DNA of 64,000 nucleotides, taken from an uncultured Cetobacterium sp. GTDB taxonomy: Bacteria; Fusobacteriota; Fusobacteriia; Fusobacteriales; Fusobacteriaceae. The stretch's first letter is position 1. Every line of letters begins with the position of its first letter. This document shows positions 35,702-45,920 of the stretch, piece after piece. The stretch lies in contig CAKOHT010000002.1 of NCBI GenBank assembly GCA_934085975.1, positions 62,001-126,000 on the forward strand. Direction: 5' to 3'. The translations under genes were made by a program, and so were the position numbers. Below the pieces are notes generated by a model, which searched no databases, was not told where the DNA came from, and saw only the letters and a list, made by a program, of their open reading frames with translations.

Positions 35702-37453
35702 ATGATTTATAAGATAGGAAATTTCTTTAGTAAACTTATTCTAAAAAACATATATCTATTTATCACTTTAGGAATTATCCGTTGGAATCTATATTATTTT
35801 CCACACCTAGAACTGTACGGAAAATATTTTGAGATATATCTTTTACCTATGGCTCTTGCTTATAGTGCTGGAAATATTTTGGAAAAAAATAGCGGTGGAA
35901 TTGTAGCTATTATCTCTATGAGCGTATCTATATATCTATATCCAGATTCCACTATCAATCAAGGAATTGCTGTTGGAGTTATCTCCGGTTTTTTAATTAA
36001 ATACTTAACTATTCTTATTAAAAAACACGTATATAGTGGCTTTCAAATGTTTCTTTTTAACTTTTTGTATCCACTGGTCGCACTTATCACCGGTGGAATC
36101 TTCTACTTTATTTTAAAACATACCAACTACTATCTTGAGAGCATATCTAATTTTTTAATAGGAGTTGTAAAAAATGTTTATGCTTTAATCATTCTCACAC
36201 CAGTTTTAGAGGTAGGAAAAGTTTTCTTCTTCAATAATATTATAAATCATGGAATACTTTCTATTCTTGGTTTCAATGATTTAAATGAAAAAGGGAAATC
36301 ACTTCTCTTTCTACTAGAAACAAATCCTGGTCCTGGTCTTGGAGTTCTTTTGGGCTTATTTTTAATTAAGTCTAGAACTTCACAAAGAGTAAATCTATTA
36401 TCAAATATATTTGTTCAAGTTATTGGAGGAATACACGAAATCTATTTCCCTTATATTTTAAAAAATTTAAAACTTCTATGGGCTGTATTTTTGGGTGGAT
36501 TATCTGGGAATTTAATTTTTTATATATTTAAAACAGGACTTATAGGAATAGCTTCACCTGGAAGTATTCTAAACCTCATTCTACTTTCAAAAGATAGAGA
36601 TTACATCTATATACTTTTAGGCTTTGCTGTTTCAACAGCAGTTTCCTTTTTTACAACCTATGTAATTTTAAAAAAGCCTAAAGTAGAGAATCTTCCTTCA
36701 AAAACTAAGAAGGAATTAAACGATATGGCAATACCAGATATACAAAATATTAAAAAAATAGTTTTCCTATGTGACGCAGGAATGGGTTCTAGTGCTATTG
36801 GTGCTAATATACTAAAAAATCTCTTTGAAAAAACTAAATATAGACATATCGATATCAGCAACAGTTATATAGGAGATGCTCTCCCTAAAGTGGATTTAAT
36901 TGTTACCCATGAAAAATTAAAAAAACGTGTAATTGAAAAATATCCAGACATCTCTAAGCTTTATTTAGAAGATTTTTTAGATAAGGAGTTCTATATTGAA
37001 AAATTTTTAAAAAATGAATATTTAGAGATGCAATTGAATCTATCTTTAAAATCTACTTCTAAGAAAGAAGCACTCAAGCTCCTTGGAAAGGAACTTGAAA
37101 ACTCTGGCTTCGCTGCAAGTGGCTATAGCGACAGTTTAGTAGAAAGAGAGATAACCTGCTCCACATATATTGGAAATGGTATAGCTATCCCTCACGGTTC
37201 CCACTCATCTTTAAATCTAATTAAAAAAAATGGAGTAGTTATTCATCACTACCCATATGGTATTGATTTTGAAAATGGCGAAAAAGTTTATATTTTAATT
37301 GGAATCACCATAAAAAATCAAAATCTCCGTCTAGATTACATTGCCAATATTATTGAAAGTATTGAAAACGAAGAATTAATCGAAAATCTTATTCTATCAG
37401 ATTATGAAGAGGATTTTAAAAATGCATTTAATGGAGGTGTCTATGTTAAATAA
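35702..37453 (+). CDS. Divergent mannitol-type PTS EIICBA paralogue
   Basis: 583 residues from ATG 35702 (GGAGG at 35686; TTG 35699 or ATG 35660 are alternatives). The layout matches MtlA: EIIC (FQVIGGIHEIYFPYILKNLK variant, NPGPGLGVLLG), EIIB (VFLCDAGMGSSAIGANI) and EIIA (IAIPHGSHSS). Phosphorylation sites are kept, but the membrane domain is much diverged from mtlA 1 kb away. It overlaps the mtlR-type gene by 11 bases. It may carry another hexitol or act as a sensor for that regulator. Confidence 0.85.
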   Translation: MIYKIGNFFSKLILKNIYLFITLGIIRWNLYYFPHLELYGKYFEIYLLPMALAYSAGNILEKNSGGIVAIISMSVSIYLYPDSTINQGIAVGVISGFLIKYLTILIKKHVYSGFQMFLFNFLYPLVALITGGIFYFILKHTNYYLESISNFLIGVVKNVYALIILTPVLEVGKVFFFNNIINHGILSILGFNDLNEKGKSLLFLLETNPGPGLGVLLGLFLIKSRTSQRVNLLSNIFVQVIGGIHEIYFPYILKNLKLLWAVFLGGLSGNLIFYIFKTGLIGIASPGSILNLILLSKDRDYIYILLGFAVSTAVSFFTTYVILKKPKVENLPSKTKKELNDMAIPDIQNIKKIVFLCDAGMGSSAIGANILKNLFEKTKYRHIDISNSYIGDALPKVDLIVTHEKLKKRVIEKYPDISKLYLEDFLDKEFYIEKFLKNEYLEMQLNLSLKSTSKKEALKLLGKELENSGFAASGYSDSLVEREITCSTYIGNGIAIPHGSHSSLNLIKKNGVVIHHYPYGIDFENGEKVYILIGITIKNQNLRLDYIANIIESIENEELIENLILSDYEEDFKNAFNGGVYVK

Positions 37454-39554
37454 ACGTTGTATCGAAATTATTAAATATTTAGTTGATAATAATTTACAGT
37501 TATCTTTAAAAGAGACTGCCAATTTTTTTAATATAAGTGAACGTAGTATTAGATACGACATTGATAATATAAACTACCATTTAGAAAAAAATGGGTATAT
37601 GGAAATTGAAAAATTTCAAAAAGGTATCTATTCAACAAGAGAAAGTATTAAAAATCTTCAACTTTTTTTGGAAGAAATTCTACATAAATTCTATGTTTTT
37701 ACCTCTGATGAAAGACGAGAGTTTTTAAAAGTTAAATTTCTTTTTAATGAAAACAACAGGCTCTTGGAAATTGGTGAAGATTTAGACGTGAGTTTGAGCA
37801 CTATTAAATTAGATTTAAAGGAGGTTAAAACTTTTTTTGACACTAACACTTTAGAGTTAAATTTTATCTCCAAACAAGGAGTCGTTTTAGAGGGTAAAGA
37901 AGAAAATATCAGACAACTTCAACTTAGATATATAACTAGATATATTGAAATCAGTAAAAATAGATACAGATCACGGTATCTTTCAAGTGGAACCTACGGT
38001 TTAAACTTCATAGCCAATTCTATCATAGAAAATTTAGATGATTCAATTTTAAGTTTAATCAAATTCTTCATTAAAAGAATAGAGAAAAAACTAGATATTA
38101 TAATATCTGATGAAGCTTTTAATATTTTAACATTCTATATAAATCTATCTATTGCGAGAATAAAAAGAAATCATATTATTGATAATCGTCAACAAAATCG
38201 CGAGTTTCTGCTAAAGACCAGTGAATATAGTGTCATATCTCAAGAGATATCTCATCTTGAAAATGAGTTCTCTATAACTTTTAATGAGAGTGAGGTTTTA
38301 GTTTTGACAGAACTCTTTTTAGGAAGTCATTCATATAACTTTAACTCCTCTTTTTTGGAGAACTGGATTGAATTAGAAACTACTGTAGTTGAGATTATTA
38401 AAATTATGAGTTATCAGTTAAATATGGATTTAACAGGAGATAAAACTCTCATAGATGGGTTACTTAATCACTTAAAACCAGCTTATTATCGAATAAAAAA
38501 TAATATATCTCTCGAAAATCCAATAGCTAAAGAGGTAGAGATAACGTATTTCGATCTTTACTCGACAGTAAAAAAAGTTAGTAAACCTATTTTAGAGAAA
38601 TACCTTGGAAAAGATCTTCCAGAAGAGGAGATTGCGTATATAACTCTCCACTTTAAAACTGCTACAGATAGATATTTAAGTAATAATAGAAAAACTAAGA
38701 ATCTACTTTTAGTTTGTGGTCTTGGCTACGGAAGCTCAAAAATTTTAGCTCATAAATTAAGTGAGCTATATGATGTAAATATAATTGATACTATTCCATA
38801 TCACAAATTCTTGGAGATAAAAAGCTTCAAAGATGTAGACATTATAATATCCACTATGGATCTTGAGCCACACTTAGATATACATATCCCCCTAGTTAAG
38901 GTTCATCCAATACTTTCTAAAGATAATAAAGAAAAACTTATATCACTGGGATTGAGTGAGCAAAAGAGAAAAGTATCCTTAAAAAATATTCTTGAAACAA
39001 TCAAAGAAAGTTGCAGTATCTTGGATGAAGAAAAACTTATAGTTGGGCTAAAAAGAAATCTTAGAAATTTTTATATCAACGATTTTGAAGATAAAAAAAA
39101 TTCAAATTTAAAAACTCTTTTAAATTTAAGTTCAATCTCTTTCTCTGAAAGTGCGAATAGCTGGCAAGAAGCTATCAGAAAATCTGGAGCTATCTTGGTG
39201 AAAAATGGCTCTGTGGACGAAAGGTATATTGAAGATATGATTGAAGTTATCAACAAAAATGGAAGCTACATGGTTATGAACAATAAAATTGCTTTCCCTC
39301 ATGCTAGAACTAGTCAAGGGGTTTTTAAAACTGATATGAGCTTAATTCGTTTTAATACTCCGATAGAGTTTCCAGGAAACAAAGTTGCCAGAGTTATCCT
39401 ATGTTTTTCAAGCAAAGATCAAAAAGAGCATATGGATGCTCTAAATGATTTTATAACCTTAATTGAAAAAGAAAGTATTCTAGAAAAAATAGAATATGCC
39501 ACTCAAAATGAAGTTCTAGAATTGATAGATAAGTTTTATAAAAAAGCTAGGTAA
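37443..39554 (+). CDS. mtlR: MtlR-type PRD transcriptional activator with EIIB/EIIA domains
   Basis: 703 residues from ATG 37443 (GGAGG five bases upstream; earlier in-frame starts lie inside the paralogue). Domains: two HTH regions (about 1-130, ISERSIRYDID, VSLSTIKLDLKEV), two PTS regulation domains (about 190-410, with LPEEEIAYITLHFKTA in PRD2), an EIIB-Gat-like part (LLVCGLGYGSSK, Cys present) and an EIIA-Mtl-like part (IAFPHART, phospho-His). Such proteins activate mannitol operons under PTS phosphorylation control; mtlA-mtlD nearby is the likely target. Confidence 0.9.
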   Translation: MLNKRCIEIIKYLVDNNLQLSLKETANFFNISERSIRYDIDNINYHLEKNGYMEIEKFQKGIYSTRESIKNLQLFLEEILHKFYVFTSDERREFLKVKFLFNENNRLLEIGEDLDVSLSTIKLDLKEVKTFFDTNTLELNFISKQGVVLEGKEENIRQLQLRYITRYIEISKNRYRSRYLSSGTYGLNFIANSIIENLDDSILSLIKFFIKRIEKKLDIIISDEAFNILTFYINLSIARIKRNHIIDNRQQNREFLLKTSEYSVISQEISHLENEFSITFNESEVLVLTELFLGSHSYNFNSSFLENWIELETTVVEIIKIMSYQLNMDLTGDKTLIDGLLNHLKPAYYRIKNNISLENPIAKEVEITYFDLYSTVKKVSKPILEKYLGKDLPEEEIAYITLHFKTATDRYLSNNRKTKNLLLVCGLGYGSSKILAHKLSELYDVNIIDTIPYHKFLEIKSFKDVDIIISTMDLEPHLDIHIPLVKVHPILSKDNKEKLISLGLSEQKRKVSLKNILETIKESCSILDEEKLIVGLKRNLRNFYINDFEDKKNSNLKTLLNLSSISFSESANSWQEAIRKSGAILVKNGSVDERYIEDMIEVINKNGSYMVMNNKIAFPHARTSQGVFKTDMSLIRFNTPIEFPGNKVARVILCFSSKDQKEHMDALNDFITLIEKESILEKIEYATQNEVLELIDKFYKKAR

Positions 39555-39572
39555 AATTTTACCTAGCTTCCC
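39536..39572 (-). terminator. Terminator of the LPS/rhamnose operon
   Basis: A perfect 26-base palindrome (39544-39569, AAGCTAGGTAAA paired with its complement) followed on the minus strand by T6. The mtlR stop codon lies inside it, so mtlR shares the hairpin but has no T-run in its direction. Confidence 0.8.
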
Positions 39573-39597
39573 ACTCATCTAAAGAGATATAAAAATT

Positions 39598-40797
39598 TTA
39601 CTTTCTCTCTTTATACATCTCCTCATAATATCTTTGATAGTCACCAGATGCTACTTCCTCTACCCAGCTTTGATTATCTAAATACCATCTAATTGTTTTT
39701 TCTATCCCCTCTGTAAACGGTGTCTCTGGATACCATCCTAGTTCTGTCACTATCTTAGTTGGATCAATAGCATATCTCGCATCATGTCCCAATCTATCCT
39801 GTACATAGCTTATTAAATCATAGTTGATATTAGATAAATCAGTAGTTAGAACTCTTTGATATTCTGGCTCTTCCCTCATAATTCTAGCTATTGTATCTAT
39901 GGTTAACTTCACTATATTGATATTTTGTTCCTCATTAAATCCACCAATATTATAAACTTCATGTACCTTAGCATTGGATATAACCATATCTATACCTTTA
40001 CAGTGATCCATCACGTATAGCCAATCTCTTACATTATCTCCTTTTCCATATACAGGAAGTTTCTTTCCTGCTAGAATGTTCTTTATAATTAATGGAATCA
40101 ATTTCTCTGGAAAATGATATGGACCATAGTTATTTGAACATCTCGTTATATTAAAAGGAAACTTATATGTCTCACCATAAGCCATCACTATCATATCCGA
40201 CGCTGTTTTAGATGCTGAATATGGACTTCTTGGATCTAGCGGTGTAGATTCCGTAAACATCTTATCCCCATAAGTCTGAAGATTTTTTCTTCCACTCGCT
40301 ATTTTAGCCACTGCTTCATCTAACACAAGTTCTCTTGGAATATCAAAGTCTTTACTTAAACTACCATATACTTCATCTGTTGAAACATGATGAAATTTTT
40401 TCCCCTCTTTATAAATAGGGTATCCTTTCGAATCTTTTCCAACACTCCAAAACTTCTTAGCAACTTCCATTAGATTTTGTGTTCCAAGTATATTTGTCTC
40501 TAAAAAAATCTGAGGATTTTCTATACTTCTATCCACATGGCTTTCTGCTGCAAAATTCACCACATAGTCCACATCATATTGCATAAATATATTTTCAACA
40601 AGTTCTCTATTACAAATATCCCCTTTAATGAAAGAGACTCTACAATCATTTAATTCGTCACGTATCGTTCCTAAATTTCCCGCATAAGTCAATTTATCTA
40701 ATACAATTAATTTTACATTATCATATTTTTCTAACATATATTTAATAAAATTTGCACCAATAAATCCTGCTCCACCTGTTACTAAATAAGTTTTCAC
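39598..40797 (-). CDS. rfbB: dTDP-glucose 4,6-dehydratase
   Basis: 399 residues, a short-chain dehydrogenase fold enzyme: GGAGFIGANFIKYML (NAD loop), FAAESHVDRSI, HVSTDEVYG and YSASKTASD (YxxxK). Second step of dTDP-L-rhamnose synthesis. Starts with GTG preceded by GGGGGAG. It has about 50 more residues than most RmlB proteins, spread in loops such as around the GRKNLQTYGDKM segment. Last gene of the 13-gene operon. Confidence 0.95.
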   Translation of the reverse strand: MKTYLVTGGAGFIGANFIKYMLEKYDNVKLIVLDKLTYAGNLGTIRDELNDCRVSFIKGDICNRELVENIFMQYDVDYVVNFAAESHVDRSIENPQIFLETNILGTQNLMEVAKKFWSVGKDSKGYPIYKEGKKFHHVSTDEVYGSLSKDFDIPRELVLDEAVAKIASGRKNLQTYGDKMFTESTPLDPRSPYSASKTASDMIVMAYGETYKFPFNITRCSNNYGPYHFPEKLIPLIIKNILAGKKLPVYGKGDNVRDWLYVMDHCKGIDMVISNAKVHEVYNIGGFNEEQNINIVKLTIDTIARIMREEPEYQRVLTTDLSNINYDLISYVQDRLGHDARYAIDPTKIVTELGWYPETPFTEGIEKTIRWYLDNQSWVEEVASGDYQRYYEEMYKERK

Positions 40798-41652
40798 CTA
40801 TAGCTCCCCCTTCTCTTTCATCTCTTCTAAAAATCTATCTATTCCATTTTTCCAAAACGGAATCTTCTCTCCTATGGCCTCTTCTAACTTACTACTGTCT
40901 AACTTCGAGTACTTTGCTCTTTTAGCTGGAAGAATAAAGTCACTACTTTTTGCTCTTTTTAAAGTCCCTTTCCATCCAATAGAATCCAAAACATATTTCG
41001 CTTGATCGTATTTTGAAGCTACTCCACCACTACTTAAATGATATAATCCATATCTTTTAGTTTCTATAAGTTTTAAAGAGTATAAAGCCAAATCATATGA
41101 ATATGTAGGAACTGATACTTGATCGTCCACTATTCCTAACACATCCCTAGATTTGCTCCAGTTTATAACCTGTCTATTAAAATTATTATTAGCTATTCCA
41201 AATACCCATGATGTTCTTACTACAAAACTTCTAGCGTAAGTCTCTAGCACCAATCTTTCGCCTTCAGCTTTAGCCTCTGAGTATATAGAAAGTGGCTTTG
41301 GAATATCCTCTTCTGTATAAGGAGTATCTTTCCCTCCATCAAAAACAAAGTCTGTAGAGTATGTTATATAATCTGCTCCTATTTCTTTAGCTACTAGCGC
41401 TAAATCTCTTGGTGCTGCAGCATTTAGCTTATAACACATCTCCTTTTCTTCCTCTGCTTTATCCACATTATTATAGGCAGCACAGTTTATAATAAGATTT
41501 ATATTTTTATCTTTTACAAATTCTCTCACTGCATCTATATTTGTAATATCTAGTTCTTTATAGTCAGTTGCTACAAAATCTAGATTTCTCTCTTTAAATA
41601 TTCTTTGAAAATCATATCCTAACTGTCCGTTGGCTCCAGTAATCAGTATCAT
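40798..41652 (-). CDS. rfbD: dTDP-4-dehydrorhamnose reductase
   Basis: 284 residues. GANGQLGYDFQRIF nucleotide loop, NCAAYNNVDKAEEE and the YSEAKAEGE catalytic Tyr-Lys. Last step in forming dTDP-L-rhamnose, NADPH dependent. It overlaps rfbC by 4 bases and abuts rfbB. Confidence 0.95.
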   Translation of the reverse strand: MILITGANGQLGYDFQRIFKERNLDFVATDYKELDITNIDAVREFVKDKNINLIINCAAYNNVDKAEEEKEMCYKLNAAAPRDLALVAKEIGADYITYSTDFVFDGGKDTPYTEEDIPKPLSIYSEAKAEGERLVLETYARSFVVRTSWVFGIANNNFNRQVINWSKSRDVLGIVDDQVSVPTYSYDLALYSLKLIETKRYGLYHLSSGGVASKYDQAKYVLDSIGWKGTLKRAKSSDFILPAKRAKYSKLDSSKLEEAIGEKIPFWKNGIDRFLEEMKEKGEL

Positions 41653-42230
41653 CCTATTACCACACCGCTCTCTACAAACTCTTGCAATGTTTGCTGCTGT
41701 TTATCTTTATCAGAAAGTAAAATCTCATCTATCGACAAGCCATATTTTTCAAAATTCCAATCTATATCTATATCAGAGTCATTCCATAGTACACCAGAGT
41801 CGAATTCCGGGGCGTAATAATCTGTACATTTATATTGAAACTCCGTATTGTCCTCTAAGGTCAAAAATCCATGTGCAAATCCAGGTGGAATATAGAACAT
41901 TTTTTTATTTTCAGCTGTCAATTTTACTAAAAAATACTTTCCAAAACTGGCGCTATCTCTTCTAAGATCTACAGCCACATCCAAAACTGAACCAGCTGTT
42001 ACTCTAACTAACTTCCCTTGAACATATTTTGTTTGAAAATGTAGCCCTCTCAACACACCTTTTTTAGATTTGGAGTGATTATCTTGAACAAATTCAACAT
42101 CTAGCCCTATCTGGGAAAAATCTTTTTTGGAGTAACTCTCCATAAAAAATCCCCTATTATCCCCAAATACTGTTGGCTCTATTACAATCAAATCCTTTAT
42201 CCCTGTTTCCACTCTTTTAAACTTATTCAT
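41649..42230 (-). CDS. rfbC: dTDP-4-dehydrorhamnose 3,5-epimerase
   Basis: 193 residues, cupin fold. GVLRGLHFQ (catalytic His), FYIPPGFAHGFLTLED and the conserved NDSDIDIDW. Third enzyme of the rhamnose pathway. Confidence 0.95.
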   Translation of the reverse strand: MNKFKRVETGIKDLIVIEPTVFGDNRGFFMESYSKKDFSQIGLDVEFVQDNHSKSKKGVLRGLHFQTKYVQGKLVRVTAGSVLDVAVDLRRDSASFGKYFLVKLTAENKKMFYIPPGFAHGFLTLEDNTEFQYKCTDYYAPEFDSGVLWNDSDIDIDWNFEKYGLSIDEILLSDKDKQQQTLQEFVESGVVIG

Positions 42231-42232
42231 GA

Positions 42233-43099
42233 CTACTCCTTTATCAAATCCATTAAATATTCACCATAGTGTGACTTTAATAGAGGCTTTGCTAACTGTT
42301 CCACTTTCTCCTTAGATATCCATCCATTCTTATAAGCAATCTCCTCCAAACAAGCTACCATCACTCCTTGTCTACTTTGAATTGTCTTCACAAAGTTGGA
42401 GGCTTCCAAAAGTCCATCATGAGTTCCTGTATCAAGCCATGCCATTCCTCTACCTAAACTCAATACATTTAAAGTTCCTTCTTTTAAATACATCTCATTC
42501 AATGTTGTTATCTCTAACTCTCCCCTGTGCGACGGTTTAACAGCTTTAGCTTTTTCTACAACAGTGTTGTCATAAAAATATAGTCCCGGAATCGCAAAAT
42601 TTGATTTTGGCTTCTCTGGCTTTTCTTCCAAAGATATGGCTTTTCCGCTCTCATCAAACTCCACCACACCAAAAGACTTCGGATTATTTACATAGTACCC
42701 AAAAATTGTAGCTCCCGTATCTCTTTTAGCTGCCTCTTTTACTATCCCTGTAAGACCATGCCCATAGAACATATTGTCTCCAAGAACTAATGCGCACGCT
42801 TCATTTCCTATAAACTTTTCCCCTATAATAAAGGCTTCTGCAAGACCATTTGGTTGCTCTTGAATAGCATATTCTATTTTAAGTCCTAAATCACTTCCAT
42901 CACCTAATAACTCCTCAAAAGTTCCAATATCCCTTGGAGTAGATATCACTAAAATATCTTTAATACCCGATAACATCAAAACAGATAATGGATAATAAAT
43001 AAGTGGTTTATCATATATCGGTGTTATTTGCTTACTTATTGCTTTTGTTACTGGATACAGTCTAGTTCCTGATCCCCCTGCTAATATAATCCCTTTCAT
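42233..43099 (-). CDS. rfbA: Glucose-1-phosphate thymidylyltransferase
   Basis: 288 residues. [18 protein letters not shown] (nucleotide binding) and [37 protein letters not shown]. First step, making dTDP-glucose. The ATG follows AAGGAG, and the gene begins inside the 3' end of the acyltransferase gene (38-base overlap), which suggests coupling. Confidence 0.95.
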   Translation of the reverse strand: MKGIILAGGSGTRLYPVTKAISKQITPIYDKPLIYYPLSVLMLSGIKDILVISTPRDIGTFEELLGDGSDLGLKIEYAIQEQPNGLAEAFIIGEKFIGNEACALVLGDNMFYGHGLTGIVKEAAKRDTGATIFGYYVNNPKSFGVVEFDESGKAISLEEKPEKPKSNFAIPGLYFYDNTVVEKAKAVKPSHRGELEITTLNEMYLKEGTLNVLSLGRGMAWLDTGTHDGLLEASNFVKTIQSRQGVMVACLEEIAYKNGWISKEKVEQLAKPLLKSHYGEYLMDLIKE

Positions 43100-43757
43100 T
43101 CTCAGCTCCTTTATTTTTTAACTGAAAAATAGACTCCACTTTTTCCAAAGTTTCTAAATCTAATTTTTGATACAGTTCTTTTTTCACTTCATAAATTTTT
43201 TCTAGATTTATCGTACTCCATTCCACTTTTAACATTCTTTCTACTATCTCCTGTGGATATCTATACTTTAATACTCTTGCTGGATTTCCACCCACAACTG
43301 CATATGGTGGAACGTCTTTAGTCACAACACTCCCGGCTGCAACTATTGCTCCCTGACCTATTACAACTCCAGATAAAATTAAAGAATTCGTTCCTATCCA
43401 CACATCATCCTTAACTATTATAGGTCCTTTCGTTTTAGCTTCCATCTTCTCCCCAAAGAATTTTACTTTGAAAGGAAAGGTTGTAAATGTGTCAATTTCA
43501 TGATTCCCACCTAGTAAAAACTTTACTCCCTCTGCAATAGATACAAAATTTCCTATCTCTAACCGCTCTTCTTCACTTCCCCAACTTTCAACTGCTATGG
43601 ATCCATATGAAAATTTCCCAACCTTCACTTTTTCTATTGGAAAATCAAATATATTCACTGGGAATACCTCTGTATCTGGATTTTTCTCTCTCCATCTCTT
43701 TTTAAAGTTTGAAGTGTATCGTTTTTTTTTAAGGTATTTTCTTATCTTTTTTATCAT
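43062..43757 (-). CDS. Left-handed beta-helix O-acetyltransferase (CatB/Vat type)
   Basis: 231 residues. Hexapeptide-repeat features: [29 protein letters not shown] (catalytic His region of the xenobiotic acetyltransferase group), [19 protein letters not shown] and [27 protein letters not shown]. It would transfer acetyl groups to a sugar of the LPS. Overlaps rfbA and the O-antigen ligase gene at its ends. Confidence 0.88.
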   Translation of the reverse strand: MIKKIRKYLKKKRYTSNFKKRWREKNPDTEVFPVNIFDFPIEKVKVGKFSYGSIAVESWGSEEERLEIGNFVSIAEGVKFLLGGNHEIDTFTTFPFKVKFFGEKMEAKTKGPIIVKDDVWIGTNSLILSGVVIGQGAIVAAGSVVTKDVPPYAVVGGNPARVLKYRYPQEIVERMLKVEWSTINLEKIYEVKKELYQKLDLETLEKVESIFQLKNKGAENERDYISRGIRN

Positions 43758-44943
43758 TTTTATAATTTTCTCCTATACTCAGACCAAATATTAAATACGC
43801 CATTTCGAAAACTCTATTGGAGTAGATAACATTATCAAATTGACCTAAAATAAATATATAAATCCACAGAAGTAAAGCTAAAATACTAAATGTATTACTT
43901 TCAAAAGTATTATATTTTATATTTTTTATTATAAGATATAAAATATAAAAACTTAGCAATAAATAAAAGAATATTCCTATAACTCCATGATTTATTAGAA
44001 GTTCTATATAATCATTGTGAAATGAACTCAGCTTCTCGTATCCTATACTTAAATTATTAAAATAAAAGCTAAATCCTTTTCCTAAAAGTATACTGTCATT
44101 GTCCTTCAATATTTCCAGTGTAGTCTTTAGTATTTGAGTCCTTCCATCCTTCAACAAATCGTCTATAAAAAATAAGCTTTTAAACCTCTGATTTAATTTT
44201 AAAACTATTGCTATTAAGCTACTGAATAAAAATACTATTAAGAAGAACTTTTTTTTATTTATTTTTAATTTTAATGAATAAACGCTAAATAAAACCACTA
44301 AACTTACTAAAACGCTCAAAATTGCATTTCTTGACTGAGAAACTGCAAGCAATAGGAAAAAACTCCAACTTCCAAAAATAACTCCTATTATTTTTGCCAA
44401 TCTCTCTTGAAAGCAAACAATTGCTATAACACAAAATATCGTTATTAAGCCTAATACAAATCCCACATAATTCGGATTTCCCCACAACCCAATAATCCTA
44501 TCTCTAAAAAATCCATACTTTAGACCAAAGTTTGTTACCTTTATCAGTGGTGATATCGAGGCAATACAAACAAATGGCACTATATATCTTATTTTTTCAT
44601 ATCCTATGTTGAGATTCAATCCTATTAAAAATAATAGAAACCCTTTAAATACAATAGAATTAAGCATATCAAATCGCTCATCCAAAATAAAATTATTCAA
44701 TTTTAAAACTTTATAATAACTTAATAAAAAAATAACTGTATTTATAACAATTAGTGTATATAATTTTTTACTATCCTTGTCAAAATAAATTTTTTTATTT
44801 CTATACAACGTCGCACCAATAATAGATATTATTAAAATATTATCATATTTAAAGGTTCTTTTTATTATCATTTCGTAAATTAATATAAATAAAAATAAAA
44901 TCTGTATATATTCTACTTTTATTTTTTTTAAAATTTTTGCCAA
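43729..44943 (-). CDS. O-antigen ligase/polymerase (WaaL/Wzy family)
   Basis: 404 residues with about ten hydrophobic segments. The large loop carrying [19 protein letters not shown] with a preceding GKGFSFYF is the signature of the Wzy_C/WaaL family, which either joins O-antigen to the lipid A core or polymerises O-units. Which of the two it does here cannot be told from the sequence. Starts with TTG after AAGGAG, a start codon that is rare in this window. Overlaps its upstream neighbour by 16 bases. Confidence 0.85.
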   Translation of the reverse strand: MAKILKKIKVEYIQILFLFILIYEMIIKRTFKYDNILIISIIGATLYRNKKIYFDKDSKKLYTLIVINTVIFLLSYYKVLKLNNFILDERFDMLNSIVFKGFLLFLIGLNLNIGYEKIRYIVPFVCIASISPLIKVTNFGLKYGFFRDRIIGLWGNPNYVGFVLGLITIFCVIAIVCFQERLAKIIGVIFGSWSFFLLLAVSQSRNAILSVLVSLVVLFSVYSLKLKINKKKFFLIVFLFSSLIAIVLKLNQRFKSLFFIDDLLKDGRTQILKTTLEILKDNDSILLGKGFSFYFNNLSIGYEKLSSFHNDYIELLINHGVIGIFFYLLLSFYILYLIIKNIKYNTFESNTFSILALLLWIYIFILGQFDNVIYSNRVFEMAYLIFGLSIGENYKNDKKDKKIP

Positions 44944-45920
44944 AGCTTTCTCCTTATATTCTTTTTTAGTCTAAAAAACCTACGCAATATTTCAGCATAA
45001 AATATATTTTTTTTTAAAGCTTTTATCATCTTTTTTTCTTCTAATTTATCAGTTATATTTTCTGTTATTTTTCCCAGTTTTATGTCCTCAATAAATTCCA
45101 TATATACCTTTAAATAATCAGGATTTTTTTTCATGAAGCTACCGTAAAATTTTTTATACTTTATATGCGTATAAAGATAATTATATTTGAAAATATAGTT
45201 ATACTCCTCATATTTCCCTATTAAAAAGTTCTCTTTTAATTTTTTATAGCCTAAATAGTAATCTTCGATAGGTACAACTTTTGAATTCATTAAGCTACGA
45301 GTATTCTTCACATAGTAATAATAACTCTTCTCTTTTAATTTTGTTACCACTTCAGAGTTATCCAATATGTTTAATAGAGTATATCCGTCTTCACCATATC
45401 TTAGTTCAGAATCAAAAAAAGATACTTTTATGCATTTCTTTTTATATAGTTTATTCGACATAGAAAAACTTAATTTATCGGATAAAAGCTTTTTTACAAC
45501 ACTCTCTGAGCTTTCTATCCTCTCTATATTTTCAAAAATTAATTTTTTATTGCTTCCTTCCATATAAACTATATCCGAAATACATATATCTGCTTTTGAG
45601 AGAGTTATCTGATTATACATATTCTCTATATAGTCAAAATCTATGAAATCATCTGAATCTAAAAACATTATGTACTCACCGTTAGCAGCTTCATAACCTA
45701 CTTTTCTAGCTTGAGAACTTCCTTTATTCAACTGTGTTATAACTCTTATCTGATTGAATTTCTTTAAAACCTCTTCTGTTCTATCCACTGATCCATCATT
45801 TACAACTATAATCTCTGTATTTTTAAACGTTTGATCTATTATACTTTTTACGGCTCTCTCTATATAAATTTCGGCATTATATGCTGGTATTACGATACTT
45901 ATTATAGGTGTATTTTCCAT
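44928..45920 (-). CDS. Glycosyltransferase family 2
   Basis: 330 residues, GT-A fold N-terminal domain: SIVIPAYNAEIYIERAVKSI, VNDGSVDRTEEVLKKF, LNKGSSQARKVG and FLDSDDFID (metal-binding DxD). The lysine-rich C-terminal part is not assigned. Specificity cannot be predicted. Overlaps the next gene by 19 bases. Confidence 0.9.
   Translation of the reverse strand: MENTPIISIVIPAYNAEIYIERAVKSIIDQTFKNTEIIVVNDGSVDRTEEVLKKFNQIRVITQLNKGSSQARKVGYEAANGEYIMFLDSDDFIDFDYIENMYNQITLSKADICISDIVYMEGSNKKLIFENIERIESSESVVKKLLSDKLSFSMSNKLYKKKCIKVSFFDSELRYGEDGYTLLNILDNSEVVTKLKEKSYYYYVKNTRSLMNSKVVPIEDYYLGYKKLKENFLIGKYEEYNYIFKYNYLYTHIKYKKFYGSFMKKNPDYLKVYMEFIEDIKLGKITENITDKLEEKKMIKALKKNIFYAEILRRFFRLKKNIRRKLWQKF

Noticed and set aside
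43062..43099. 38-base overlap of the acetyltransferase and rfbA as a sign of a wrong rfbA start
   Set aside because: [14 protein letters not shown] is the conserved RfbA N-terminus and AAGGAG is well placed, so the overlap is real.
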